Assembly: GCF_030056575.1 (NCBI RefSeq)
Contig: NZ_JASHHX010000001.1
Coordinates: 248,001 to 312,000 of the forward strand
Length of the DNA stretch: 64,000 nucleotides
Reading direction: 5' to 3'
DNA from: Rhodoblastus sp. 17X3
Lineage (GTDB): Bacteria > Pseudomonadota > Alphaproteobacteria > Rhizobiales > Beijerinckiaceae
This document shows, one piece after another, positions 1 through 7,031 of this stretch (positions are counted from its first letter, which is position 1; the number at the start of each line of letters is the position of its first letter). The notes beneath the pieces are model-generated. The model saw nothing but the letters and a program-made list of their open reading frames with translations, was not told the DNA's origin and made no database searches. A program made the position numbers and the translations under genes.

Positions 1-930
1 AACCCCGCGCGGCGTGACCCGACCTGCATCAATGTCCTGCCCGGCAGCCACCTGACGCCGGGCGATATCGAAGAGCTGCGCACGATCATCGAGGATTTTG
101 GCCTTGAGCCGACCTTCCTGCCGGATCTCGGCGGCTCGCTCGATGGACATATTCCCGACGATTTCACGCCGACAACGATCGGCGGCGTGGGCGTCGACGA
201 AGTCGCCACCATGGGCGACGCCGGATGGACCATCGCCATCGGCGCGCAGATGCGCGCGGCGGCCGAGGCGCTGGAAAAGAAGGCGGGGGTTCCCTTCCGC
301 CTGTTCGAGCGCCTGTGCGGCCTTGAGGCAAATGATGAATTGATCGCCTTCATGACGGAAATCTCGGGCCGCCCGGCGCCGGCCAAATATCGCCGCCAGC
401 GCGGGCAGCTGGTCGACGCCATGCTCGACGGCCATTTCCATATCGGCGGGCGCAAGCTCGCCATCGGCGCCGAGCCGGACCTGCTCTATGATGTCGGCTC
501 CTTCATGCATGAAATGGGCGCGCAGATCGAGGTCGCGATCACGACGACGCAATCGCCCGTGCTGGAGAAAGTGCCGGCCGAGGAGGTCGTCATCGGCGAT
601 CTCGAAGATCTTGAAATTCAGGCGCGCGAAAAGGGCTGCGATCTGTTCGTGACTCATTCGCACGGGCGCCAGGCCGCGGCGCGTTTGAAGATTCCCTTTC
701 ATCGCCTTGGCATCCCGATGTTCGACCGTCTCGGCGCCGGCCATAAACTGTCCGTCGGCTATCGCGGCGGACGCGACCTGATCTTCCAGGTCGCCAATCT
801 GATCATGGCCGACCGCGAAGAAAATCATGAGGTTACGACCGAGACCTGGCGCAATCCCTGGGGTCCGGACAGCGCCGAGCCGGCGCCGGAGGAAGCTGGC
901 GCCGCGATTGCAACGAGCTTGGCGAACTGA
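1..930 (+). CDS. nifN: Nitrogenase cofactor scaffold NifN, C-terminal part (5' cut by window)
   Basis: The frame is open from base 1, so the gene starts upstream; 309 codons are present, about two thirds of a normal NifN. NifN pairs with NifE as the NifEN scaffold on which the NifB-derived FeS core is matured into FeMo-co in the cytoplasm. Visible family features are the PGSHLTPGD segment, the ERLCGLEANDEL stretch, the GDLEDLE segment and the GIPMFDRLG stretch shared with NifK/NifN. It is followed after 24 bases by nifX, the usual order nifE-nifN-nifX, so it is almost certainly the promoter-distal part of a nifHDKENX-type operon. NifK is excluded by the immediate nifX neighbour and by the NifN-like C-terminus. 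Confidence 0.93.
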   Translation, partial: NPARRDPTCINVLPGSHLTPGDIEELRTIIEDFGLEPTFLPDLGGSLDGHIPDDFTPTTIGGVGVDEVATMGDAGWTIAIGAQMRAAAEALEKKAGVPFRLFERLCGLEANDELIAFMTEISGRPAPAKYRRQRGQLVDAMLDGHFHIGGRKLAIGAEPDLLYDVGSFMHEMGAQIEVAITTTQSPVLEKVPAEEVVIGDLEDLEIQAREKGCDLFVTHSHGRQAAARLKIPFHRLGIPMFDRLGAGHKLSVGYRGGRDLIFQVANLIMADREENHEVTTETWRNPWGPDSAEPAPEEAGAAIATSLAN

Positions 931-954
931 GTTTGGCGAAGAGAGGGCGGGTCC

Positions 955-1350
955 ATGAAGGTCGCATTTGCTACACAGGACTTGAAGCGTGTCGACGCGC
1001 ATTTCGGCTGGGCGAAGAACATCTCGATCTACGAGCTGGACGAGAACGGCCATAGCCTGATCGAACACGTCGCCTTCGATGGCGATCTCCAGGAAGACGG
1101 CAACGAGGACAAGCTCGCGCCGAAAATCGAAGCCGTGAAGGATTGCGCCATTCTTTATGTGGCGGCCATCGGCGGCTCAGGCGCGGCGCGTGTCGTCGCC
1201 AACAATATCCATCCAATCAAGGTCACGCAGCCCGAAAATATCGAGGACCTGCTGAACAAGTTGCAGGACGTGCTCAAGGGCAATCCGCCGCCGTTCCTGC
1301 GCAAAGCGATGAGCAAGGGCAAGGAACGCGCCTTCGATTTCGAGGACTGA
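955..1350 (+). CDS. nifX: FeMo-cofactor carrier protein NifX
   Basis: 131 aa, the usual size. NifX binds NifB-co and the VK-cluster and passes them between NifB and NifEN. The [20 protein letters not shown] start and the HFG motif (family cofactor-binding region) are visible, with the [13 protein letters not shown] loop typical of the NifX/NifB C-terminal/VnfX fold. The start has GGGCGGG-like purines upstream and the gene sits 24 bases after nifN and about 60 bases before the DUF269 gene, consistent with one operon. Confidence 0.93.
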   Translation: MKVAFATQDLKRVDAHFGWAKNISIYELDENGHSLIEHVAFDGDLQEDGNEDKLAPKIEAVKDCAILYVAAIGGSGAARVVANNIHPIKVTQPENIEDLLNKLQDVLKGNPPPFLRKAMSKGKERAFDFED

Positions 1351-1409
1351 GCCTTCCGGCCATTCAGAACAGCCGGGCCCCCGCGGCCGGCGAGAACAAA
1401 GAGGACAAG

Positions 1410-1880
1410 ATGACCGAAGCCGCCATCGTCGACGACGCCGCGATCCTCACGGAATCGCCTTTCCTGCAGCAGCTGGTGAAAGTCTGGCGCGCCCAGGACT
1501 CGCACGGCGCCTGGGAATCCAAGAGCGACGCGCAATTGATTTCCGAATATATCGTCACCAAGGAACAGCGTAAGGCCATTCCGATCATCGCGGACCCGGA
1601 TCCGGAGACGATCTGGCGCATTGAACTGTTCTACAATGCGGTCGGCCTGGCGATCGAGCGCGCCTCGCGCGTCATGGTCACGCCGATGCTCAAGATGAGC
1701 CACGAGGGCTTCGGTCGCATCGTGCTGATCGGCGGCCGCCTCATCGTCGTCAACAAGCAGTTGCGCGACGTGCATCGCTTCGGTTTCGAGAGCTTCGCCA
1801 AGCTGGGCGAAGAAGGCGACAAGCAGGTCAAGGCCGGCCTCGATATGATCGCGGAATTCCCGGCCGCCGCGAATTATTGA
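1410..1880 (+). CDS. NifX-associated nitrogen fixation protein (DUF269 family)
   Basis: 156 aa. Sequence and position match the small NifX-associated family (DUF269) that follows nifX in most Mo-nitrogenase operons. Recognisable stretches are [15 protein letters not shown] near residue 20, the [10 protein letters not shown] segment and [20 protein letters not shown], the family's most conserved part. I start at ATG 1410, after GAACAAAGAGGACAAG, rather than at the longer upstream reading. No enzymatic motif is visible; a role in cofactor assembly is inferred from context only. Confidence 0.9.
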   Translation: MTEAAIVDDAAILTESPFLQQLVKVWRAQDSHGAWESKSDAQLISEYIVTKEQRKAIPIIADPDPETIWRIELFYNAVGLAIERASRVMVTPMLKMSHEGFGRIVLIGGRLIVVNKQLRDVHRFGFESFAKLGEEGDKQVKAGLDMIAEFPAAANY

Positions 1881-1888
1881 GGTCCAGA

Positions 1889-2089
1889 ATGAGCGATATC
1901 GAGACCCTGAAGGCCGAGATCAAGAAGCTCTCGGCGCGCGCGATGAACGCGAAAATGAACCTGCATGACTTGTCCGAAGAGCTGCCGATCAACTGGCAGA
2001 CGATCCTCGACGTCGCGCAAAAGGCCCACAATGCTTTTGCCGAACTCGAGGCGAAGCGCGAGCAGCTGAAATCTCTCGAAACGGCTTAA
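1889..2089 (+). CDS. Small helical nif protein (DUF683 / CCE_0567-type metalloprotein)
   Basis: 66 aa, mainly helical (KAEIKKLSARAMNAKMNLHDLSEELP). The NAKMNLHDLSEELP segment is the signature of the small DUF683 family, whose cyanobacterial member has been described as a metal-binding helical hairpin. The gene lies 8 bases after the DUF269 gene with GGTCCAG upstream and 17 bases before fdxB, in the same operon. The ATG at 1889 is preferred over the upstream in-frame ATG at 1877, which would overlap the previous gene. Confidence 0.87.
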   Translation: MSDIETLKAEIKKLSARAMNAKMNLHDLSEELPINWQTILDVAQKAHNAFAELEAKREQLKSLETA

Positions 2090-2106
2090 CTGGAAAGGCG
2101 AAGCTC

Positions 2107-2400
2107 ATGGCGAATGCGCGCGACGGGCGGGACTGGAAACCCGACTATCTTCAGGCGATCGACCCCGCGAAGTGCATCGGTTGCGGCCGCTGCTACAAGG
2201 TCTGCGGTCGTGAAGTGATGACCCTCAAGGGCATCAATGAGGACGGCGAGATCATTTCGCTCGATGACGACGAGGACGATGAAGTCGAGAAGAAGGTCAT
2301 GGTGATGGCCGACGTCGGCGCCTGCATCGGCTGCGGCGCTTGCGCCCGCGTCTGCCCGGCCAATTGCCAGACGCACAGCCCCGACGCGCAGGCGGCGTGA
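2107..2400 (+). CDS. fdxB: Nif-specific 2[4Fe-4S] ferredoxin III (FdxB)
   Basis: 97 aa, cytoplasmic electron carrier. Two cluster motifs are seen: CIGCGRCYKVC around residues 24-34 and CIGCGACARVCPANC near residues 77-90, separated by an acidic loop (SLDDDEDDEVEKK) typical of FdxB. RBS GAAAGGCG precedes the ATG. It is translationally coupled to nifQ: its TGA (2398-2400) shares the A with the nifQ ATG. Expected role is electron supply to nitrogenase or its cofactor assembly. Confidence 0.93.
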   Translation: MANARDGRDWKPDYLQAIDPAKCIGCGRCYKVCGREVMTLKGINEDGEIISLDDDEDDEVEKKVMVMADVGACIGCGACARVCPANCQTHSPDAQAA

Positions 2401-3014
2401 TGAGCCCCGATCACGCCTATCGCTGGTTGATGGAAGCGGGCGCCGCCTCCAGCCGCGATGGCTTCGATCGGCACGTCTTCGCCAGCATCCTGGCGGTTGC
2501 GATCGCCCAGTCCGGCGAGGAGCAGGACGCTCTGGCGCGGACCAGCGGTCTCGACGGCGCGGCTCTTTCCGCCATCGGGCAGGAGATGTTTCCGCAGGCC
2601 GCCGCGGCGCTGGCGAAAATGGCGGGCGCCGATCGTCCGGCGCCCGGCCCGGAAGAAAAATCGATCATCGATATTCTGTTGATGTATGCGGCTGGGCCGA
2701 TTCATTTCGTCCGGCCGCTGGCGACTCTCATCGCGCGGCGCTGCCAGGAGCCGCGCCATCTATGGCAGGATCTCGGATTGCGCGATCGCGGCGAGCTGTC
2801 CCAATTGATGGAGCGGCATTTCCCACGCCTCAAGGCGCGCAATTCCGGCGACATGAAATGGAAGAAATTCCTTTATCGCCTTGTATGCGGTTCGGAGGGC
2901 TTCAGCCTGTGCCCCGCGCCGGTGTGCTCGGATTGCAATGATTTCGCCTCCTGCTTCGGTTCCGAGGAAGGCGTCGCGCAGCTCACGCATGTCTATCGCG
3001 AAGAGCGAGTCTGA
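2400..3014 (+). CDS. nifQ: Molybdenum donor for FeMo-co, NifQ
   Basis: 204 aa. NifQ carries a Mo-Fe-S cluster and donates Mo to NifEN/NifH. The C-terminal metal motif C-x4-C-x2-C-x5-C is intact in LCPAPVCSDCNDFASC, preceded by the MKWKKFLYRLVCGSEGF stretch typical of the family. The start overlaps the fdxB stop (TGATG), so translation is coupled. It is the last gene of the operon; a strong hairpin follows 20 bases later. Confidence 0.94.
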   Translation: MSPDHAYRWLMEAGAASSRDGFDRHVFASILAVAIAQSGEEQDALARTSGLDGAALSAIGQEMFPQAAAALAKMAGADRPAPGPEEKSIIDILLMYAAGPIHFVRPLATLIARRCQEPRHLWQDLGLRDRGELSQLMERHFPRLKARNSGDMKWKKFLYRLVCGSEGFSLCPAPVCSDCNDFASCFGSEEGVAQLTHVYREERV

Positions 3015-3033
3015 CATCCTTCTTCCGGCATGA

Positions 3034-3065
3034 AAAACCCCGCCGCGCGATCGCGGCGGGGTTTT
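3034..3065. terminator. Bidirectional intrinsic terminator between nifQ and the minus-strand genes
   Basis: Inverted repeat AAAACCCCGCCGCG / CGCGGCGGGGTTTT with a CGAT loop, A-tract on the left and T-tract on the right. It lies between convergent genes and can terminate on both strands. Confidence 0.9.
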
Positions 3066-3090
3066 CATTTTCAGACGAAACGCGTGGTTC

Positions 3091-3405
3091 TTACTCGATG
3101 CCGAGTTCGGCTTCACGCGCGCGCGCCGCGTAGCGGAATCGCTCCTCGATCGCCTTTGGATTCGTGAGGAACTGCTGCTCGGCCTTGGCCAAAGCTTCGA
3201 GCGCAATCTTGCCTTCCGCTTCGGTGAGGGCGATGCGGCCGGCCAAATAGACGGCGTCCGGCGCGATGGCGAGGATCGCCTTGCGGTTCGGAATGTCCTT
3301 TACCGGAACCACTTCATCCGTCTCAAGCCTGCCGCCGAGTGTAATCGCCCGGCCGACCACCTCGACCTTGCGTCCGTCCTGCGTTGTTTTCACCAGTGTC
3401 GCCAT
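3091..3405 (-). CDS. Small conserved-looking protein of the nif cluster, unknown function
   Basis: 104 aa, no motif I recognise. The N-terminus is beta-rich (ATLVKTTQDGRKVEVVGRAITLGG), the C-terminal half helical and charged (EAEGKIALEALAKAEQQFLTNPKAIEERFRYAARAR). Start ATG at 3405 with GAGGGG about 7 bases upstream. It follows the 152-aa gene at 3475-3933 on the same strand, with a GC hairpin between them, so the two are probably co-transcribed. Function not assignable from sequence. Confidence 0.72.
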   Translation of the reverse strand: MATLVKTTQDGRKVEVVGRAITLGGRLETDEVVPVKDIPNRKAILAIAPDAVYLAGRIALTEAEGKIALEALAKAEQQFLTNPKAIEERFRYAARAREAELGIE

Positions 3406-3433
3406 GGTCGAAAAACCCCTCTCGGTTGGAACG

Positions 3434-3459
3434 CGGGCGGCCCATGGCCGGGCCGCCCG
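3434..3459. other. GC-rich hairpin between two minus-strand genes
   Basis: Inverted repeat CGGGCGGCCC / GGGCCGCCCG with a six-base loop, in the 69-base gap between the genes at 3475 and 3091. No T-tract follows on the minus strand, so it looks more like an mRNA-stability or attenuating hairpin than a full terminator. Confidence 0.5.
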
Positions 3460-3474
3460 AATGTGGCGCAGTTC

Positions 3475-3933
3475 TCAGGGAACGGCCGGCAGGGAATAGC
3501 CGGTGCGCGGATGCGCATTGTAATAATCCGGACGCTCCGGCCAGTCGCCGGCCGTCTTGAACTTGAACGAAACGACCTTCACCGGCGCGCCGGGCGAGCA
3601 GGACACTTCGCCGAGCTTGATCTCGCGGTCGCCGGGGCCGACCGAGAAATCGGCCACGACCGTGCCGTCGGCCTTGGCCGCGCGGGCGAAGCCGGGGGTG
3701 CCGACATGGCTCGCGGGGAAGGTCTCGGCAGTGAAGGCGGGGGTTTCCAGATCGCCGTTCGGAGCGCCGAAAGCGGGGGTCGCGAAAGCGAGGACGGCGA
3801 GCGAGCCGCTGAACTCGACCGGCAGGTCGGCGCTGATCGGCCGCGCGACGGAATAGATCGTGAGCGAGCCGCCGTCGAGCAAGGCCTTGATTTCATCATT
3901 GGAAAGATTGGCGAAAGCCGAAGCGAGGTTCAT
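3475..3933 (-). CDS. Unknown protein in nif cluster, resembling a small phage structural-protein family
   Basis: 152 aa. AGGAG is directly before ATG 3939 but spaced six bases from ATG 3933, so I choose 3933 (MNLASAFANL). Beta-rich pattern: LTIYSVARPI, LAVLAFATPAFG, then GTPGFARAAKADGTVVADFSVG, then a D-x-x-I-x-L / G-x-P-V-x-V-x-S-F ending. To my eye this order matches a family common in prophage head/tail modules (LxIY..RP....L..L.F..PAF...GT..W.R....DGT...G.VG). That is resemblance by memory, not a search. It may be the first gene of a two-gene unit with 3091-3405, behind a sigma-54-like element. Confidence 0.68.
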   Translation of the reverse strand: MNLASAFANLSNDEIKALLDGGSLTIYSVARPISADLPVEFSGSLAVLAFATPAFGAPNGDLETPAFTAETFPASHVGTPGFARAAKADGTVVADFSVGPGDREIKLGEVSCSPGAPVKVVSFKFKTAGDWPERPDYYNAHPRTGYSLPAVP

Positions 3934-3965
3934 TCCCATCTCCTGTTGTAACCCTGGCCAACCTC

Positions 3966-3981
3966 ATCAAGTTTTGTGCCA
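3966..3981 (-). promoter_or_regulatory. Candidate sigma-54 promoter for the 3475-3933 gene
   Basis: On the minus strand the sequence reads TGGCACAAAACTTGAT: a perfect -24 TGGCAC and the correct 10-base spacing, but GA instead of GC at -12. It lies about 34 bases before ATG 3933. No TGT-N10-ACA site was found upstream. Confidence 0.42.
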
Positions 3982-4075
3982 GAACTCCGACGCTCCAACA
4001 AACGCTGTCGCAAAGTCCGCGCTTGCGTCGCCATCGCGACTTTTTTGTCGGTTTTTTTGGGCCGGACGGGAAAAG

Positions 4076-4091
4076 CTGCGCGATTCTTGCT
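4076..4091 (+). promoter_or_regulatory. Weak sigma-54-like element before the FAD protein gene
   Basis: CTGCGCGATTCTTGCT: good -12 TTGCT and spacing, but TG instead of GG at -24. It is 33 bases before ATG 4123. The element before sufE (21172-21187) has the same deviation, which is the only reason to record it. Confidence 0.35.
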
Positions 4092-4122
4092 TGGGGATGT
4101 CGCAAATCATGCGGAGAGCGAC

Positions 4123-5745
4123 ATGTTGGACACGGCGATCGTCGGCGGAGGCTTGTGCGGACTGGCCCTGGCGGCGCAATTGGCGCGGCGCGGCCGGGAC
4201 TTCGAACTGTTCGAGGCGCGACAACGCTGGGGCGGACGCATCCTGACAATCGATTGCAAATTGTCAGGCCATGCGATCGATCTCGGCGCCTCCTGGTTCT
4301 GGCCGGATCGCCAGCCCTTGCTGACGGCTCTGCTGTCCGAGCTTGGCCTGGAGAGCTTCGCGCAATTCGACGAGGGCGCGATCCTGCGGCTCAGCGAGGC
4401 CGACGCCAAGCCGGAGAAAATCGAAGTCGCTGGCGGCGTGCACGGCGGCGCGCGGCGCATCGCCGGCGGCGCGCAGAAGATCATCGAGGCGCTGCGGCGC
4501 GAATTGCCGCAGGACAGGCTGCATCGCGATTGCCAGATCACCGGCTTGCGCGACGGCGAAGACCACGTCGTTCTGACGATCAGTGAAGGCGGGGCGACGC
4601 GTGTCGTCGAGGCCTGCCGCGTGGTGGTCGCGCTGCCGCCGCGCCTCGCGGAAGAGCGGATCGCCTTCGCCCCGTCGCTCGACGAAACCATGCGCCAGAC
4701 CATGCGCGACGCCCCGACCTGGATGGCGGCGCAGGCCAAGTCGGTCACGACCTTCGAGAACGCGGCGTGGCGAGAATCCGGGCAATCGGGCAACGCCTTC
4801 GTGACGCATGAGCAGGCGGTGTTCGACGAGATTTTCGACGCCAGCGACGCGCGCGGCGCGGAGGCGGCCCTTGGCGGATTCCTCGCGCTCGGGCCGGAAC
4901 TGCGCGAGGCTTTCGGCGAGGGGCTGCCTTTGCTGATGCACAGCCAGCTGGAACAGGTTTTCGGCGGCCCGCTGGAAGGCCGCGAGCATTTCTATCAGGA
5001 CTGGGCCAGCGACGCCGAGACCTGCAGCGCGCTCGACCGCGAACGCGGCCGCGAAGAGGCTCGCACCACCGCCAATCCCATGCTGCGACGGCCTCTCTGG
5101 GGCGGCCGGCTGCATCTGGGCGGCTCGGAAACCGGCTCGCGTCAGGCCGGCTATATGGAAGGCGCGCTGGAGGCGGCGCAGCGCATCGCGCGCGACATCG
5201 TCCGCGACACGGCGGTCGAGGACGAGCCCAATGCGACGCCGGACGAAAGCGTCAACGCGGCCAGCCTGCGCCGCTTTTCGGCCTGGGTCGAGCGTCACGG
5301 GCAGGACGTGTTCGAGGATTACCGGCGCCGGATGAACGCCAGCCTGGCGACGCAGGCGCGCGAGCAAATCACCCAGCGCGCCATGCTCGGCGCGGCGGAA
5401 GCCTTTTTCGGACAGGCCCTGGCCAAGGCCGCGAGTCTGCCTTTCGATCTGGCCGGCGTCGCGGTCGAGAAGGGCCGCTGCGCCCTCACGCCCCTGCTGC
5501 AGCAACCCTTCAGCGATTTCCTCAAGCAATATTTCGACGACGTCGCCGCCTTCAACAGCACGTCCTGCGCATTGTCGAATTTCCCCGACGAACATAGACT
5601 CGCCAAGGACTATCAGCAGGCGATCATGCGCGACATCGCAGCCGCCTGGGCGGAGTTTTCACGCGACCTGAACGGGTTGCTGCTCGGCAAAGGGAAGGCG
5701 CAATCGGGCGAGGCGCCGAAACAGGCCGGCGGCGCCGCCGCCTGA
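4123..5745 (+). CDS. FAD-dependent amine-oxidase/protoporphyrinogen-oxidase-like protein with helical C-terminal extension
   Basis: 540 aa. Rossmann FAD-binding motif near the N-terminus (AIVGGGLCGLALAAQLARRG, then ELFEARQRWGGRI, then the LGASWFWPDRQPLL segment), as in monoamine-oxidase-like flavoproteins; second FAD contact near residue 340-355 (GGRLHLGGSETGSRQAGYMEGALEAAQRIA). After about residue 365 there is a roughly 170-aa helical extension (FSAWVERHGQDVFEDYRRRMNASL) that I do not recognise. ATG 4123 follows GCGGAGAGCGAC; the longer upstream reading lacks family residues. A Rieske protein gene follows 25 bases later, suggesting a flavin/FeS redox pair. Substrate unknown. Confidence 0.85.
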   Translation: MLDTAIVGGGLCGLALAAQLARRGRDFELFEARQRWGGRILTIDCKLSGHAIDLGASWFWPDRQPLLTALLSELGLESFAQFDEGAILRLSEADAKPEKIEVAGGVHGGARRIAGGAQKIIEALRRELPQDRLHRDCQITGLRDGEDHVVLTISEGGATRVVEACRVVVALPPRLAEERIAFAPSLDETMRQTMRDAPTWMAAQAKSVTTFENAAWRESGQSGNAFVTHEQAVFDEIFDASDARGAEAALGGFLALGPELREAFGEGLPLLMHSQLEQVFGGPLEGREHFYQDWASDAETCSALDRERGREEARTTANPMLRRPLWGGRLHLGGSETGSRQAGYMEGALEAAQRIARDIVRDTAVEDEPNATPDESVNAASLRRFSAWVERHGQDVFEDYRRRMNASLATQAREQITQRAMLGAAEAFFGQALAKAASLPFDLAGVAVEKGRCALTPLLQQPFSDFLKQYFDDVAAFNSTSCALSNFPDEHRLAKDYQQAIMRDIAAAWAEFSRDLNGLLLGKGKAQSGEAPKQAGGAAA

Positions 5746-5770
5746 ACGATCACGAGGAGAAATCGAGACC

Positions 5771-6178
5771 ATGTCCGACGTCGCTTATGTCATCTGCGAA
5801 CTCAACGACATTCAAAGCCAGAGAGCGAAAGGATTCGACCTCGCCATTCTCGACGAGGCCGGCCAGCAGATAAACTTTCCGATCGTCATTGTGCGCTGGG
5901 GCAAGCAGGTCTTCGGCTACACCAACAGCTGTCCGCATCATGGCACGCGGCTGGACTGGGAGCGCGAGGCGTTCCTCGATCCGTCGGGTCTGCGCCTGAT
6001 GTGCGGGAAGCACGGCGCCTTGTTCGAGCTTGGTACCGGGCGCTGTTCGAGCGGCCCGTGCAAGGGCGAGAATCTTTCTCCGCTCAATCTCCAGGTGATC
6101 GACGGCGATATCTGCATCACCGGCGTCACCATGGTCGAGGAAGAGGATGAGGACGATGAGGATGGTCTCGTCGCCTGA
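5771..6178 (+). CDS. Rieske 2Fe-2S protein, nif-associated (first copy)
   Basis: 135 aa single-domain Rieske protein. Cluster ligands are visible as CPHHGTRL (C-x-H) and CGKHGALF (C-x2-H) with the usual spacing. The acidic tail (EEEDEDDEDG) is unusual. Follows the FAD protein gene by 25 bases with GAGGAGA before the ATG. A paralogue lies at 22064-22528, sharing the GxFLDxxGxxLxCGxHGAxFxxxTGxCxSGxCxG core. Probably a soluble electron-transfer or redox-sensing protein; partner unknown. No transmembrane anchor as in bc1 Rieske proteins. Confidence 0.88.
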   Translation: MSDVAYVICELNDIQSQRAKGFDLAILDEAGQQINFPIVIVRWGKQVFGYTNSCPHHGTRLDWEREAFLDPSGLRLMCGKHGALFELGTGRCSSGPCKGENLSPLNLQVIDGDICITGVTMVEEEDEDDEDGLVA

Positions 6179-6200
6179 GTTTTTGCGACGTTGAAAACAA

Positions 6201-6263
6201 TGCGCGCGCCGGTCCGGCGCGCGCAAGGAAAAGCGCGCCGCCGCGTTATCCGCGGGGCGCGCT
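6201..6263. terminator. Two GC hairpins between convergent genes
   Basis: TGCGCGCGCCGG / CCGGCGCGCGCA (6201-6225), then a second stem starting AGCGCGCC and closing GGCGCGCT around a TTAT loop (6232-6263), followed by GTTTTG. They separate the plus-strand Rieske gene from the minus-strand gene ending at 6285. Confidence 0.7.
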
Positions 6264-6284
6264 GTTTTGCAAAGGGCGAAACGA

Positions 6285-6875
6285 TCAGACCGGGCGGTTC
6301 TCGTTGCGGTTCTTGACCGGCTCGGCGCGCGCGAGGCCCTGCTCGTAGGAAATAGACTCGTACGCTTCTTTGGCTTCAACCGCCTTGTCGAGAATGAGCT
6401 GCACCTTGCCGCCGCCGTCGAGCTTCTTGAAGTCGTTCTTGTCGAGGCCGGAAAAATCGCTGAGTTCTTTCCAGACGGTGGATTCGTCGCAAGGCAGGAC
6501 AGTGATTGTCGCATCACCGAGCGGCATGGTGTATTTCGCCAGCAGGTCGATGTTGTTGACGAAAATGAAATAGCTGCCTTCCGCGCTCAGCAGCGGTCCG
6601 ACAACCTCCTTGAAGGTTTCAAAATAGGCGAAATCGTGCAGATAGCCGGCGAGGATTTCGATCGTGCCGGCGCCTTCCTTCGCGATGGCGACGATCTGCT
6701 CGAGCTTGTATTCCGGCGGGCGCGCTTCGTCGGCGAGCTGCGGCTGGAACTTCAGCGCGAAATCGCCGCGAAAGCCGTAATAACCCGGCTTGCCGGTGGG
6801 GCCTTTGAAAACCGCGTTGAGAAGGCGGTTTTCCTTTTCGAGCCCGGCAAAGGCGGTCGTCTCGATCGATGTCAT
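6285..6875 (-). CDS. Unknown 196-aa protein in nif cluster
   Basis: Start ATG 6875 has GGAGA seven bases upstream. The N-terminal part contains GKPGYYGFRGDFALKFQPQLADEARPPEYKLEQIVAIAK, then a hydrophobic segment SYFIFVNNIDLLAKYTMPLGDATITVLPC. I recognise no domain. It is transcribed divergently from the AAA+ ATPase gene (7032), whose sigma-54 promoter lies in the shared 156-base spacer; a matching promoter on the minus strand was not found. Function unknown; nif role inferred only from position. Confidence 0.75.
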   Translation of the reverse strand: MTSIETTAFAGLEKENRLLNAVFKGPTGKPGYYGFRGDFALKFQPQLADEARPPEYKLEQIVAIAKEGAGTIEILAGYLHDFAYFETFKEVVGPLLSAEGSYFIFVNNIDLLAKYTMPLGDATITVLPCDESTVWKELSDFSGLDKNDFKKLDGGGKVQLILDKAVEAKEAYESISYEQGLARAEPVKNRNENRPV

Positions 6876-6976
6876 TGTGATTTCTCCGCTAGTACAGCTT
6901 GGACAAAACTTGTCGCGCCAGAGCGCGCCAATTCCCCTATGCAAATGAGCTGCCGCTTTTCGCGCCACAAATTGTC

Positions 6977-6992
6977 TGGCCTGAACCCTGCT
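6977..6992 (+). promoter_or_regulatory. Sigma-54 promoter of the AAA+ ATPase gene
   Basis: TGGCCTGAACCCTGCT: GG and GC elements separated by exactly 10 bases. It is 40 bases before ATG 7032. No TGT-N10-ACA site was found upstream, so the activator is inferred to be NifA only from context. Confidence 0.7.
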
Positions 6993-7031
6993 TGTCGCGA
7001 CCATATGTTCCTCTCTTGAATGGAAGGCGAC

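Noticed and set aside
4264..5595. 443-codon minus-strand ORF
   Set aside because: Antisense to the FAD protein, whose FAD motifs are clear.
6876..6970. Sigma-54 promoter for the minus-strand 6285 gene
   Set aside because: GG and GC pairs occur only with 9 or 11 base spacing.
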